DNA from: Siderastrea siderea
Taxonomy: Eukaryota > Cnidaria > Anthozoa > Scleractinia > Rhizangiidae
Length of the DNA: 64,000 nucleotides
Reading direction: 5' to 3'
Assembly: GCA_964030785.1 (NCBI GenBank)
Contig: OZ034967.1
Location: 54,250,265-54,314,264 of the forward strand
The notes under the pieces are model-generated. The model saw nothing but the letters and a program-made list of their open reading frames with translations. It made no database searches and was not told where the DNA came from. This document shows positions 1 to 11,459 of the stretch, piece by piece. The first letter of the stretch is position 1; the number at the start of each line of letters is the position of its first letter. Both the position numbers and the translations under genes were made by a program.

Positions 1-345
1 CGAGCTTTAATTTGTTTCAAGCCCACGACTGAATAACAATGGTTGTCAAGATTATAACAATCAGCCCTTGTCAACAAAACTAGTCAGATGTAAAATGTCT
101 AATTAACTAATCAGCTGCCCCGAACTTTAAAACTGATCTCGGTGCATCAGCACCGAGGGACTGGTTATGAAACCTTGCAAAGTTTCAAAGGCCACTGCAA
201 AGGCGTTGCAAGTTAGGTTGAGCTGATTTATTTATGTTCAATGTGCCAACCCGACCGCAAGATGAACGAGGAAAACGAAAATGTCCGTGATCGGGAGCCC
301 TTTATATAGCTCTTAGAACCCCCGATCCATCCATCACTGATTCAT
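1..345. other. AT-rich non-coding sequence
   Basis: No coding exon, RNA gene or recognisable repeat is visible here. The stretch runs up to the target site of the TCGAT-rich element that starts at 352. Confidence 0.4.
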
Positions 346-351
346 ATGATA

Positions 352-1919
352 CCAGGCGTAGTCAATCGATAAACCGATAATCGATAACAATCAATAGCAA
401 TCGATGTCAATCTTCGATTGACATCGATTTCCGATACCACTCGATAGGAATCGATAAAGAAAAAATGTTGTGAGTTCGATTGATATAGATTTCCGATGGA
501 AATCGATAATGATTGGTTTATCAATTGTTATCGATTATTATCGATTTTTTCGGAAACTATTTTTGTCAATTTTTACAAGTTAAACATTGACACGATGTTG
601 TTTCTATGGTTTTATTGAGTCATTCAATTATAGATATGCAATAGGCTTGCAAATATCGACACGCTCATACTAAAAGAACAAGAACAATAACAGAAATAAT
701 TGGGTCTTTTTTTATCGATGTTAAGCTTCGGCACGGTTCATAACAGAAGAAGGGGAAGTTGCAGCCTAAGTAGCAGTGTGGAACCCTCTAGTCTCGCTAT
801 AGCAACGCCATAAATATGAAGGAAAACATACAACAAAATCAGTGTTTTTATAATGTCAGTTAATTGCATTGCATTAAGAAAGAAACGTAATAATCAATCG
901 CAAAGTAAGCAAGAAATAAAAAAAGAATCCAGTAGCAAAGAAGTAATTACTTTGGCTCCATAAATATTGATTAAGAACAACACATATACATGTAAAAGAA
1001 GAAGTAGCTAGAAGTAATATTCCGTGTTATTTTTTTCTCAGCGCGTGAGCGGGCAAGATGAACCAAATCCTGCAATCTGATTGGTTCCGGGAGCGGGCGG
1101 AATTTTCCGATCTTGACCGCGGTCAACGGAACGGAATTTGTAATGGGTTTTTAAAACCTTTAAAATCATTAAAACGTTCTCCGAAACTTAGAATTCTGAA
1201 ATTTTTTGTACATTGTCGTTAAAAACTTTCTTTCCAAAATTTCTTGTTAAAATACCGAAGGTTGTACAATGTAAATCGCCTCTTCCCTTTCGACAAACAT
1301 TTGAGTAAATCGAGCAGGAGTTAGCTACATGTATCGAAATTTGGGAAAATAAAGGGGTTTCTTTTAGTTATATTGCTTCCTGTGATTTCTGAGTTTTAAC
1401 AGAGTAAAAAAGCGTATTTCGCTGCTCTGGTGTCACAAACGGCTTCGTTTCATGGTTCATTTTACGCGCGCTTGCAAAACGTTGCTTTCCGAAAACAACA
1501 AGACACGTTTAACTTTTGAAAAACAACAAGAAAAAAATAAAAATATTATTTGCCGGCCTTGGTCGGTCCGTATTGAGAAAAACTGTGCCCTCGGTCTTGA
1601 GCACGGCCCTCGGGCTGCGGCCTCGGGCCGTACTCAAGACCTCTGGCACAGTTTTTCTCAATACGGACCTCCCGGCCGGCAAATAATATATATTTATTCG
1701 TCGTCATAAAACAAACGCTCAACTCACGAACTGTGATATATAAACTTCGATTATTATCGATTGTTATCGATTTCGTCAATCGATAACAAACGATGACAAA
1801 CTTTCTCTGTGAGTTCGATTATTATCGATTTACCGATTTTAATTGATATCAATCGGTGATTGATATCGATTGTATCGATTGATTTCCGATATCGATTTCT
1901 ATCGATTGACTAAGCCTGG
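352..1919. mobile_element. Non-autonomous DNA element with TCGAT-rich ends
   Basis: The ends are inverted copies: CCAGGCGTAGTCAATCGATA on the left and the reverse complement of CCAGGCTTAGTCAATCGATA on the right. The direct repeat ATGATA lies immediately outside both ends (346-351 and 1920-1925), as expected of a 6-bp target duplication. About 200 bp at each end is packed with degenerate TATCGAT/ATCGATT motifs, which could be transposase-binding subterminal repeats (inference). No transposase is recognisable inside, so the copy would be mobilised in trans. The centre carries a separate 147-bp palindrome. The superfamily is not identified. Confidence 0.65.
1543..1689. repeat. 147-bp GC-rich palindrome (hairpin repeat)
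   Basis: The two arms, roughly 1543-1614 and 1618-1689, are near-perfect reverse complements. They begin with ATTATTTGCCGGCC and end with GGCCGGCAAATAAT, with a very short loop near 1616. Because it is palindromic, both strands appear open for more than 75 codons, which is not evidence of coding. It probably is a foldback MITE or a structured dispersed repeat inserted in the surrounding TCGAT element. Confidence 0.8.
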
Positions 1920-1925
1920 ATGATA

Positions 1926-3029
1926 CCACCTTTCGTTGACGAAAATAGTGCAATGTTTAATTTGCAACTGAATGGCGAGGAAATGGTTTCTGTTCAATCG
2001 CTGTATGCGATTGCTAATAGAAAAGGCGCACTGATCGTAGTGATCGATACCAGTCAGTCTATAAACTTAGAAATGTTTGTAATAGACGCCATCACGGAAT
2101 CGCTTGCCTGTCGCAAATCCTTGTATGTTCGCTACGATCGCTGCACTATCGGGCTTTGAATTATTATTATTTTTTGCCTCTGTCAGGGAATCTAAACTCA
2201 CTAACCCGCTGTTTTATTTTACATAAAAGTTAAAAATCTCCCAAAGCCAGAAGCAAAAAGGTTACAGTGTCTGCCGCTTGCGCACACAAACCACTGACAA
2301 GCGAAATGCTGAATTTATTTACGACACCCTGAACTCGCTCGCGCAGAAAAAAAAAAACTCGGTCGCGCAGTGATGATTCGACATGCTTTACTTTCTGTGT
2401 TGTAACTTTTGCCCAGACGAAACCACTCTAAAATGGCCCTGCAATAAATCAAAATGGAAAACCGTTTCAAGAAATGTTCTACGCGAATATGCGCATATGT
2501 TTAACGAAACAAAAGGCGAAACAATAGCGGCCTCCTTTCATAGTTTAGTTTACCGCCTACATCATGATAATGACATCGCCGAGCGTTTACGGCAACCAAT
2601 GAATTAAGTGTCATTGTCCTAGAAAGTGTTGAAGAGGTTGGAAATGGGGGTCAACCGATTTCGATGAAACTTGCTGCAGAAAATAGCCTTGATGAGATAT
2701 CCCAAAAGCCAATTTGGTTTTGTTTTCTAACCTTTGGTTGAAAAGTTTCAGGGGGGTGGGGGTTCCCATCTGGGGCCTTCAATTCACTGAAAATCTTGTT
2801 TTTTTAAGGGGTTGGTTGAGAGTTCAATAAAAACGAAACTAAAAATTCTTAGGACTCATTTATCGTATGGTGTGTTTCTACTATAAATACTTTTTCAGTT
2901 CATATATAGGGATTTGTCATAGAGGGGGCTGGCAGTCTGGGGTCTGGCACTAGTTTTGGCCAGATTTTGAAGTGAAAAATTCACGTTTACATCGGGGTTT
3001 GAACCAATGCAAATTCGTCCTTAGGGTCC
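1926..3029. other. Intergenic stretch with short unassigned ORFs
   Basis: Short ORFs at 1920-2159 and 2383-2607 (+) have no recognisable domain and no clear splice context. The sequence from about 2970 onward (near CACGTTTACATCGGGG) is shared with 43700 onward and marks the left edge of a segmental duplication. Confidence 0.35.
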
Positions 3030-3037
3030 CCTCTACT

Positions 3038-4046
3038 TAAGGCTGTCCACAAGATGCTTCAAATTGTTAAAAAAGATGCCCAAAATTGCTCAGAAAGTTG
3101 CTGAAAAGTTGCTCAACAAATCTAAAAGTTGCTCAAAAGTTGCTCCAAAATCTTAATGTTCTGCTTTTTCATATTTACTACGAGAAGTTGCTTATTACCC
3201 AACCAAAGAACCATTTTTCCCTGTTCCTTGACTTCTGGGCTTTTAATAACTTGCTAAACCGAGTTACAATATTTCCTCATTTCCTTCCAATACTATTTAA
3301 TCAAACAATCAATGTTATGACTAAATAATGTTTAACTTGCTAAAAGGAGTTTCAACATTTCTCATTTTCTTCCAGTATTAGTTAACCAAACAATCAAAGG
3401 CAAAGAATCTACTGCATGCATATTTTACACAATCAATCTTGTGACAGACACTCTCTGCTCTGTGATTCGTATTAAATCAGGGTGTATATGGCTTGATTTC
3501 AAGTTGCTTAATCAGCCATGCCTTCTCGCTTGTTGCCATTGTATCTCCGGCATGACTGAGAAATAATTTGAGCAGATTTGAGCATACGTTTCTGTTTTTG
3601 AAGTACTGTTCTTTGTCGGGAAATGTTAGCCTTATCTGGAGTACTTAGTCTGGCAACCGGCTGCTATATCTCCAAAGGATTTAAATCTTCAGAGTCACCG
3701 GCTCGAGCATGATGAGATCTCGTCATTGTCCGCCACTTTGAATTTAAAAAGATCCACCCACCGCTGACCACCTGAATCGCCTTTTTAACAACCACAGGCA
3801 AACCAATACTCCACATTACACAACGTGCACCTACTGACTACTTACTGTTAACAAACCTGTACTGCATGTGACGGTTGTGACCAGAAAAGCGAAAAAAGGT
3901 GACATTTGATGTTTTTAAATATGCCTGTTGGTTTGTTTTAATTTGTGGTCTTGTCTTAGAAAGAAAGAAATTGCTCGAAATTGCAAAAGCTGCCCGAAAC
4001 TGGAAAAGTTGCCCAAAAGTTGCCGAGCATCTTGTGGACAGTCTTA
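3038..4046. mobile_element. hAT-like non-autonomous DNA element
   Basis: The inverted ends read TAAGGCTGTCCACAAGATGCT on the left and its near-exact reverse complement at 4026-4046. The 8-bp direct repeat CCTCTACT flanks it at 3030-3037 and 4047-4054. An 8-bp duplication is the hAT hallmark. Subterminal copies of AAAGTTGCTC are repeated on the left and in complement on the right. No transposase is visible. The same element, in the same flanks, occurs at 43766-44764, so it predates the segmental duplication. Confidence 0.75.
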
Positions 4047-4767
4047 CCTCTACTCATAATGACAGTGAGAGAAGACGTCTTTTCTCGCCACCGTTTTGAA
4101 TGGAGAAGAGATCCTGGGGACGAAGTTGCGAACCTATGACATTTACGATACTTTTACTCTGCTCTATCAACTAAGCTATGAAGCCATGATATATCGGAGC
4201 AAAGTAATTGGTCTCCACCACCTTTCAGTATTGGAGAAAATGTAGTGATCGGTTTGTAAGACTAGCGATCACGGAGCTGATCTTGATCAAGATCTTTAGA
4301 GAATTAAAATCACAGTCGAACCTCCCTTTGCGACAACCTCCTCTCGTAAGCGACCACCTTTGCGAATTGACCACTTTTCCAAAATGCCAAAATACCCACT
4401 CAAATTACTGTAGATTGAACCTCTCGTAAGCGACCACCCCAGGTTGACAATTTGACTTTCATTCACGTTACGTCATGGGATAGGCTTCCAATTCTCCCGT
4501 CTTGTCCAGTAGCATAGAAAGTACATTGAAAGTTTGATTTACTTTCTATCAAGTCTGGTCCCCAGTACTATCCCCCACGCTATCAAGACTTGTCACCTCT
4601 GGCAGCTACTCTGCGGCTGTTCGTCTGCACATTATAATTTGAACCCCCAGTTCAGTCTGGGAGGCATACTCATTTTCTTCTAATATGTTTGATATTTTTA
4701 CATGTCACTTGTACCTATTCATTCGCCACGGTCATATCCCAAACTCACATACTGACCATCACCTAGA

Positions 4768-4845
4768 TGACTGGATAGCTCGGCTGCTGGAGCACTAGAT
4801 CGGTAATCACAGGGCCATGGGTTCGTATCACGTTTCAGGCTTTTC
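4768..4845 (+). repeat. tRNA-like SINE head or tRNA pseudogene
   Basis: The segment has a pol III-like A box (ATAGCTCGGCTGCTGGAGC), an anticodon-arm-like stretch containing CGGTAATCAC and a B box (GGGTTCGTATC) at plausible spacing. D-stem complementarity GCTC/GAGC is visible. There is no well-formed acceptor stem, so it is more likely a tRNA-derived SINE fragment than a working tRNA. It lies in the part of copy A that is absent from copy B. Confidence 0.45.
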
Positions 4846-5114
4846 TTTTGCAACTGCTTAAGTTGCGTTCATAACTGCGATGTTCTTTCTTTGGTTTTTT
4901 TTTTGTTTGTTTTGTTTTGTTTTCCTTAGCCCTTTCATCGCACTTGCCCAAAATGTTCGAAAGCGAACGTGATAGGGGACAATAAACGCGTAAACATTGG
5001 TAGAATATTTTAGAGAAAGTTTTGGTTACTTTCCATATTTTTCACCAGACTAAAGTTTTCCACGTGGAGTTGTTGAACATGCCTATTAGTTGGCTGCTGT
5101 ACAGTGCAAATCAC

Positions 5115-5600
5115 TCACAAAAAGCATGCTATTGTGTACGTTAAACAAAGAACTATTTTGCGAGGACTGCTTCTCGATTGTGATTGAGCAGCAAAGAGCA
5201 TGTGCAGGACGAACCCCTCCAAATTAACTAGCTGCGGGGTTAGTACTGAGGAGAACAATTCTTTGCATCTTTCATACGTCAAAATTGACTTGTTCCCAAA
5301 ATTAGCTTTATCCAGTGTACCAGTTATCTCGATATGTAAAAAGTAAACAAATAGCCGCATGAAGTGCGTTGTACGATGATTAACACAGCCTCAGCTCCGC
5401 AGCTGGAATTCGCCAACTGATGTTTTACGTTTACAGTAGTTGAAACTCTCGGATATATAACTGGCGAGGTTTATTTTCTTCGCCTTTAGCCGGATTTGAT
5501 ACGTTTTCAAAAAATTGGTTAGGTCAGGAGATGGCAAACGACTCATCCTATCAGCAGGGCCTTCGCAGGCCACGGTCCAAGGGATTTGTAACAGCATTCA
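5115..5600 (-). other. Unassigned short ORFs in a copy-A-only block
   Basis: Two minus-strand ORFs of 81 and 68 codons (5115-5360 and 5391-5597) lie downstream of the orphan exon 1 at 6352-6406. Neither resembles a BTB or other known domain and neither has a convincing splice acceptor. They may be chance ORFs. Confidence 0.2.
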
Positions 5601-6351
5601 ACATTGTGGGAAACATCTTCTTGTACAAAGTTAAGCGAGGTGGCCAAACTATTTCAACTTTTATTTTTACACAATGAGAAAAAAAAAAGAAATTATGAAT
5701 CAGCGGCATTCAGCCTCATTTCACTAGGTGGCCAAACGATTTTAACATCAGTGTTGAATTCAACAATGTTGAACGGTGTTGAATAAATATGTTGAGCCCG
5801 TTTGTCCGAGGGCTAACGCTCAGCCAAGGGCGCCCAACGGTTGGCTTCGGGAAAAAACTATTCGGAAGGACTAAGTCGCCTGAGAAATTCGGATTTAATT
5901 GCAGTGAAAACTAGGGATTTCTTTGGCAAAACACACCTCAGACTGTCGTAAAACGAGGACTTACTAATTCCTATTGTTTTCGGACAAATATGTCGTTTAG
6001 AACTGAGAAAATAAGGTCAGCTAGTATTTTCGGAGAGCCATCAGCAGCTCGGAAATTCGGAGGATAGGATTCTGTTTCCCAAAATTTTCTGCGGCTTTAA
6101 CGTTCAGCTAAAAACGTCGAACAGATCAACCTGTATTAGCTTACACAAATATGCCTTTAAAAAGCTCTAAAGCAATCTAACAAAGTAGGAAATAACATTC
6201 AAGTATTTTGCCAGAATTTTCTCGTCGGGTGCCCCTGCTCAGCCACTATGAACGTTGCTCGATCAGGCTACATCGCCATTTAGTCATAATCAAGATGATT
6301 TTAACCTGCCAGTTTACATGTTTTAGTTTGTAATTTAGTGTTATAACTCAC

Positions 6352-6406
6352 CAGTTTGATGATCGCTTCTAGTTCTTTTACGACTGCCGCGAGCTTTAGA
6401 CGCCAT
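6352..6406 (-). CDS. Exon 1 of a BTB-family unit (orphan promoter/first exon)
   Basis: On the minus strand an ATG in the context ACCAAGATGGC opens an 18-codon exon (starting MASKARG and ending HQT plus one base). It is followed by a consensus donor, G|GTGAGT, in phase 1. The same exon, context and phase recur at 55000-55054, and related first exons start at 26635 and 60251. About 1.3 kb upstream (6407-7700) is homologous among these units and probably holds the promoter. No BTB or C-terminal exon is recognisable between here and the window start. The rest of the gene is either lost or outside the window. Confidence 0.5.
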
Positions 6407-7700
6407 CTTGGTACTGCTTACTAGTCTGATTGAAGTCTCAGGAACGGCGCTGGAGTTAAAAAGAGTGTTGTACTTGCACGGATTTTGGGCAAGGTTACTG
6501 CAGAATCGTTCTCAATGCAACCACAAGTTGAAACCGCTGGGAAATTACTGATCACGAGCGAAACGAAAACTAGAATGCGGACTTTGTCGCTTTCCAGAAC
6601 TACAGGGCGTGAAAATCAAGTTTCTGAGAAATCTTTTGTATTAATTAACAATATATTCTGAACTGTCAGTAACCGTAGTAACAATCTTCGCCGTTGTGAA
6701 CCTAAGCCAATTCGCAATATTGCTCCATTTGTAAATACGATTCTTTGAAGGCTCAAGAACTATAAGAACTATTATTGTTGTTATGTCAGTGTTTTCGGAA
6801 TTCCAGTTCTGCTTTAAATTTATATGTAATACAGAATACAATTGGCACAGAAGCTGGAGGCGATTCAGGCGATTCTGACATGCTTCAGTAGATCGCATTC
6901 GTCCTGTTTGTTTTGTGTACAGAGACACAGAGACACAGTTGTAGGACTATCTTTCTTGAATATTCGAAGACTTCTGTCTGAAACACAAAATCGCCACCGA
7001 AGTAGGTATTGAAATAAGGCATAAAGAAAGTGCAGAGATAAAGTCACAGAGGAGGACATATCCGTTTCTAGAAGCGAATATTACTTCCGTGTAAGGACAA
7101 ATCGAGACAAATATCATTTTCAATTCATGAAATATGCGAGATATTGAGAGTTCTTATTAATTCTTATTATGTTTTATGAGAACGCTGTACTTTGCGGTGT
7201 CCCTAAATAAAAGTGTACCAAACTAATGTACGTCGTCTGAGTATTTGGTGAATTGACTCGAGCCTAGTAGATCTAGTGATTCACAACTAAAGGTGCTTCA
7301 ACTCGATCTTGATGGTACTTGGAATAACTCTCATCGTGATCGACATAGGAGACCGCGGCCATTTATACTCATGCCTACGCTTGGAAGTCTCCTATTTCCT
7401 TTTCTTTTTCGTGGAAGGAAGGTAATTTTAATGGCAGGCAACGTTATTGTTACCCGCAGGTGACTGCACCATCTAGGGCCGGCTGGACTAGAATCTCAAA
7501 AAAGCGTCCTCCGGACCGATGCAACTTAGGTACCATCTGCATATGTTCATAATCCAACTCCGCATTTTGCCCCCCAGATTAAAATGGATTTACTGTTTCT
7601 TTGCGTGAACCTATAAAAGCCGGATTACGAGTCCTGATATAATACTGACCGAACCAGTATATTACACGAATAAGGCAACCAGAGGGACGATAACTAAAAT
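6407..7700 (-). promoter_or_regulatory. Duplicated 5' flank of a BTB unit
   Basis: This stretch aligns with the sequence upstream of the other first exons: 26636-27900, 55055-56250 and 60252-60870. Shared landmarks include the run around TTTTGTATTAATATATTCTGA about 240 bp upstream of the ATG. Conservation among paralogs suggests a shared promoter and 5' region, but no specific core element can be assigned by eye. ORFs at 6641-6928 and 6865-7059 are taken as chance. Confidence 0.4.
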
Positions 7701-8274
7701 CAACCAATCAGATTGCTAAATTGCAGGTCCAATACTTTATAAGTAATGGACCGGGTAATGTCTCCAATTATCCTGCACCATCCCGCGGGATCATCGCGTT
7801 GCCATGTTCTACCAATAGCGTAGCGTCACCGTTCAACATAGAAACCACATTCAACCCACAGTCCCCTGATTTACTCTAACTAGGGGATAACGCTAGGCTG
7901 GAAACGTCAGCTTTCGAATTTCTTTACAGTAGCCAGTTTACCTTATTTTAAACTCAGGCGATAAACCCAGATTATTGCGCTGCACTTCCTCACCGACCGA
8001 GCGTCACAGTTTCTTTAGAATCCGACCCCTCTATTAAATTTGATGGCTTTTTTCTCTCACTAACATACCTTAGAGACATTTAGCCGAAACTATCAAGACC
8101 CACCTCCATAATCAAAGTTGCTTTACGTTACTTGCGTTTCCATTCAATCCCAAATAGTTTTTACTGGCATAATACAACAACAACAACAACAACAATAACA
8201 AAGTATTACAGTATTGCAAAAGCCACTTAAAATTTAATTATTAATTACTTACTTAATTAAAATAACTAAAGAGA

Positions 8275-8955
8275 TTACAACCATTTCTTATTTTTATTTA
8301 TAACTAGTTTAACTAGTTTGTCTCTCTGTTCAAAGCATGACGAGATGAATGAAATTAATTGAATATTTATCAAATAATCAGTACAATTCAGAAGATGTGA
8401 CAATAAGGTCTCATGTGATAATAGTCGTAGAAATGGGATTTTAGGTTCTATTTTAGAAAAGAACCTGTCTCTTATCGAATAATAGCTCGGGCAATCTAGT
8501 AAGAAATCAGTTTCATCTTCAATTTTGTTACAATTGCAGAGACTACATAACCTCTTATCACGAGGTATTTTGTCGTATCTACCTGTTTCAATCCGAAGTT
8601 TATGACTGCTAATTCTCAGTTTTACTAATGATTTTCTAGATGAGTTCTTTCTTGTTAGATCTAGGTAAGCAGAAAGGTTATAATTCTTTTTGAATGTGTA
8701 ATAAAAACTAAGTTTTTGCGAATGTTGAAGGGTTTGGTTCCAATAAGAGATATATTTCTTTTTCATGAGATCTACATATTGTTTGATTTTACCTTCACAG
8801 AAATTATAATGGTCAGCCATTTTCATGAGACTAGAGTAAAAACTATTATGACCGTTATAATGAAGGTCAATAGATATTTTTAAAGATTGTTTGACTTTAG
8901 AGCTTTCTTCCTTTTCTCGGAGGTAGTGTAAGTAATTAAGACGGATTCCGCTCAA
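8275..8955 (-). pseudogene. LINE ORF2 C-terminal fragment
   Basis: This 226-codon open segment corresponds to the region after the reverse transcriptase in non-LTR elements. Near residues 135-155 it has the cysteine pattern CSLCNCNKIEDETDFLLDC, a CCHC/CCHH-like knuckle typical of CR1/Jockey-type ORF2 tails. Its upstream continuation is cut by a 380-bp MITE at 8953-9332, so the ATG used here is only the first one after the break. It ends about 75 bp before the AAC-repeat tail. It is a relic and not a host gene. Confidence 0.75.
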
Positions 8956-9332
8956 CGTTCGAGCAATAAGTGCAAAAAATATTTACCAAAAAACTACTCA
9001 TAGCACGGTAACATTTTAAATGCTATTTGAAACATCTCACTCTAGTTCACTTGCCCAAGTGACCCCGCGATGAAATTCTCAAGCATTCTCAAGAAAATTA
9101 ATTTCAAATCTCGTAATAGTATGCTAAAAACGGGCGCCATTTTGTTTTGAACTGACATGAAGCGTCTTTTTAATTGAAATATGGATAACTTCAAATCCAA
9201 TTTTCTCTCGCGGGGTCAGCTTGGGAGCAAAAGTAACGATAAGTTCTTCTTATCTGTTCTCAAAATGTGACAGTGCTGCAAGTATTTTTTTGGTAACTTA
9301 ATTTTTGCACTTACTGCTCGAACGTTGAGCGG
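8953..9332. mobile_element. MITE inside the LINE
   Basis: The ends are inverted copies: CCGCTCAACGTTCGAGCAAT on the left, and the right end is the complement of CCGCTCAACGTTCGAGCAGT. Both continue about 25 bp further (GTGCAAAAA then TTACCAAAAAA). The insertion separates two ORF2 fragments whose protein reading joins across it. No coding capacity is seen. The target duplication is not clear. Confidence 0.7.
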
Positions 9333-9824
9333 AAATCGTCTTAAGAATCTTTTTATTTATATCAATGATCAAAGGGAATTTACCTAGTTCAGCTTTACAT
9401 GCAATATTGGATGCCTTGTTATGAACTTCTAAATAACGTTTACAGAATTGTAAATGAGTTTTTTCAATTGCGGAGCTGTCCCACGACCGCTTAAAATCTG
9501 ATTTCGCAAAGGCACCCCAAACTTCACTATTGTAGGTTAAAGTTGGTGAGATCATCGTGTCAAATATTTTACACGCAAGAGAAGGTTTCAGTTTATTAAA
9601 ATCAGTGTGGCGTCGTAGACCAAAGAAAGTATGAAGAACTTTTTGTCGAAGGTGTTCAAGCGAAAGTGTAAAATTTCCGGAAGATGAGATGCGAGTCCCT
9701 GTAGGTAGGTATAGTTTTGGACAATGTCTATTATTTCACTGCCTATGTGAAAAACATAATCACACTTTTCTGTGCATCGTTGAAAAATCAATATCTTGGT
9801 TTTCTTAGGGTTTATTCTTAACAT
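9298..9824 (-). pseudogene. LINE ORF2 fragments, between RT and C-terminal knuckle
   Basis: Two short open segments (9588-9824 and 9298-9555) carry the linker following the reverse transcriptase. The first contains NPKKTKILIF, like the post-YADD LINE region. The second contains LTYNSEVWG, like the LINE thumb region. Frame breaks separate them from each other and from the YADD segment at 9840-10112. Inactive relic. Confidence 0.65.
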
Positions 9825-9839
9825 CCAAGAGTTGCAATA

Positions 9840-10112
9840 TCAGGATAACTCGTTTAGGCAGTTTTGCAATCCTACTTTTGATCGTGATAATATAATTAAG
9901 TCGTCTGCATAAAAAAGAGAGTTGAGTTTGGTGCCATTCAGTAGCACGAACGGATCAGATAGAATATTGTTAAACGAGAAAGCTAAATCATTGACGTATT
10001 GGTTAAAGAGCAAAGGACTTAAAATGCAGCCTTGGCGCACACCTCTAGCGTAATGAAAAGATCGCGTTTGGCTATTTCCAATTCTAACAGAGGAGGTAGA
10101 ATTCGAATACAA
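9840..10112 (-). pseudogene. LINE reverse transcriptase fragment with YADD
   Basis: This 90-codon segment carries the classic non-LTR reverse transcriptase motifs GVRQGCILSPLLFN and FYADDLIILS, the second with both catalytic aspartates. It follows the segment at 10186-10902 after a stop and a frame change. The polymerase core motifs are intact here, but the gene as a whole cannot be translated continuously. Confidence 0.8.
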
Positions 10113-10185
10113 ACTTTTAATTACATTATAGAAGTTTCCTCGCTCGGATATTGATTTTTAATAGCTTGTATAGAAGTCCATCATG

Positions 10186-10902
10186 CTAGACCGAATCAAA
10201 TGCTTTCCTAAAGTCAACAAAACATGCATATACTTTCGTTTGGTGACAACTGACATATTTGTCTATCAACGTTCGTAGTGTAAGAACATGGTCTGCTGTT
10301 CGATTATTTGCTAGAAAACCAATTTGAGATTTATGAAGAATGTCAAGCGACTGAACGTGTTCAAGAAGTCTCTGATTAACAATGGAACAAAATAGTTTAC
10401 CAAGACAACAAAAAATACATATTCCTTGATAATTTGAGGGATCATTTTTAGTCCCACTTTTAAAGATTGGTGTAATAAGGCCACCGCACCATGTTTGAGG
10501 CATAGTGCCCAAGCTAAGGACCGCATTAAATAATTTCAAATAAACAGGCATTAACTCTTTTAAGCTGGATTTGATCATTTCGTTTTTGATTTTGTCTGAA
10601 AACGGAGATTTATTGTTTTTGAGTTTTTTGGCCGCTGTGCGTATTTCAAGTTCGGTTATTAGGTAGTCCAAAGAATTCGAATGTGTTGTTGCATCTTCCA
10701 GACTTCGTAACTCATTAATAACCGCTTCTTGGTGTAAATTAAGGGGTTCGTTAGAGTGTAGTGATTGGAAATGGGACATCCAATTTTCTTGTGAAATTGG
10801 TGGGATGCTAGTTTCCTTCACAGAATCATCCATTGATTTTAAACAGTTCCAAAAGTTTCGGCTGTCCGAAAATACAATGATAACAATTTTCCCTCCCCTC
10901 AA
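10186..10902 (-). pseudogene. LINE reverse transcriptase N-terminal fragment
   Basis: This 238-codon segment holds the linker before the reverse transcriptase and its first motifs. These include KLKNNKSPFSDKI, LITPIFKSGTKNDPSNYQGI and FVDFRKAFDSV. The reading ends at a stop codon directly after FDSV, where active elements usually continue with W. Only the part left of about 10876 is element-derived. The start beyond that lies in duplicated flanking DNA, so the apparent ATG is not the native start. Confidence 0.75.
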
Positions 10903-11133
10903 ATATACTGCGAGGTTGAAAAAAGGACCCTTTTCTGGGGAGGTTCCCCGTATAGCCCACTAAAGAGAGTACCCCCAAACTTGATCTCCCAGGAAAAAGT
11001 AAACTTTCCAAGCAATATCGAGGTGACCGTGTTATGGAGGTGTCCTTTAGGTGGCCCACGGGTATCAAGCGGGTGGACAGTGTCCTTTTTTAACCGCGTT
11101 CGTGAAAAGGAAAACATTGACCAATTTCTTTAC

Positions 11134-11448
11134 AATTTCAGGAGGAAACAGAAATAACCTGTATTATGTACAACTTTAAATTTTATGGCGATCGAACTCG
11201 ATTTATGTTAGCTATAAGAGGTTTTTACAAAGCCTTCTTCAGTTTTAAATAAAATGCAAGTATTTTTCATAAGCCAAGATGAATTTTTTTATAATGACCC
11301 CAAGTAAGTTGACAACACTTAAAGAAGGAGTTTCATATATTCACAATTTCACTTAAAGAAGGCTTCGTAAAAAACCTCTTATAGCTCGATCGCCATAAAA
11401 TTTAAAGTTTTATATCTTTATAGGTTATTTCTGTTTCCTCCTGAAATT
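11134..11448. repeat. 315-bp inverted repeat (hairpin)
   Basis: The left arm (11134-11250) begins AATTTCAGGAGGAAACAG and contains ATGGCGATCGA. The right arm (11340-11448) is its reverse complement with small gaps. In segmental copy B (58160-58250) only the left-arm type sequence is present. The right arm was therefore added in copy A or lost in copy B. Confidence 0.65.
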
Positions 11449-11459
11449 TCTGAGTAATT

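Larger units (their letters stand above)
8176..10876 (-). mobile_element. 5'-truncated, degenerate non-LTR retrotransposon (LINE)
   Basis: On the minus strand the element runs from reverse transcriptase (about 10876) to a C-terminal zinc-knuckle-like domain (8275). It ends in a (TTG)n tail seen as AAC repeats at 8176-8200. No endonuclease domain is present, so it is 5'-truncated. The reading frame is broken into at least five pieces. It sits inside segmental copy A. Copy B has an unrelated 0.8 kb at the matching point, which marks this as a younger or replacing insertion. A short flanking repeat AATACAA may be the target duplication. The clade looks CR1/Jockey-like, but this is not certain. 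Confidence 0.85.

Noticed and set aside
1452..1779. ORFs on both strands across the palindrome
   Set aside because: Mirror-image reading of the palindrome arms, not coding.
4768..4845. Functional tRNA gene
   Set aside because: A and B boxes are present but an acceptor stem is not; a SINE head or pseudogene fits better.
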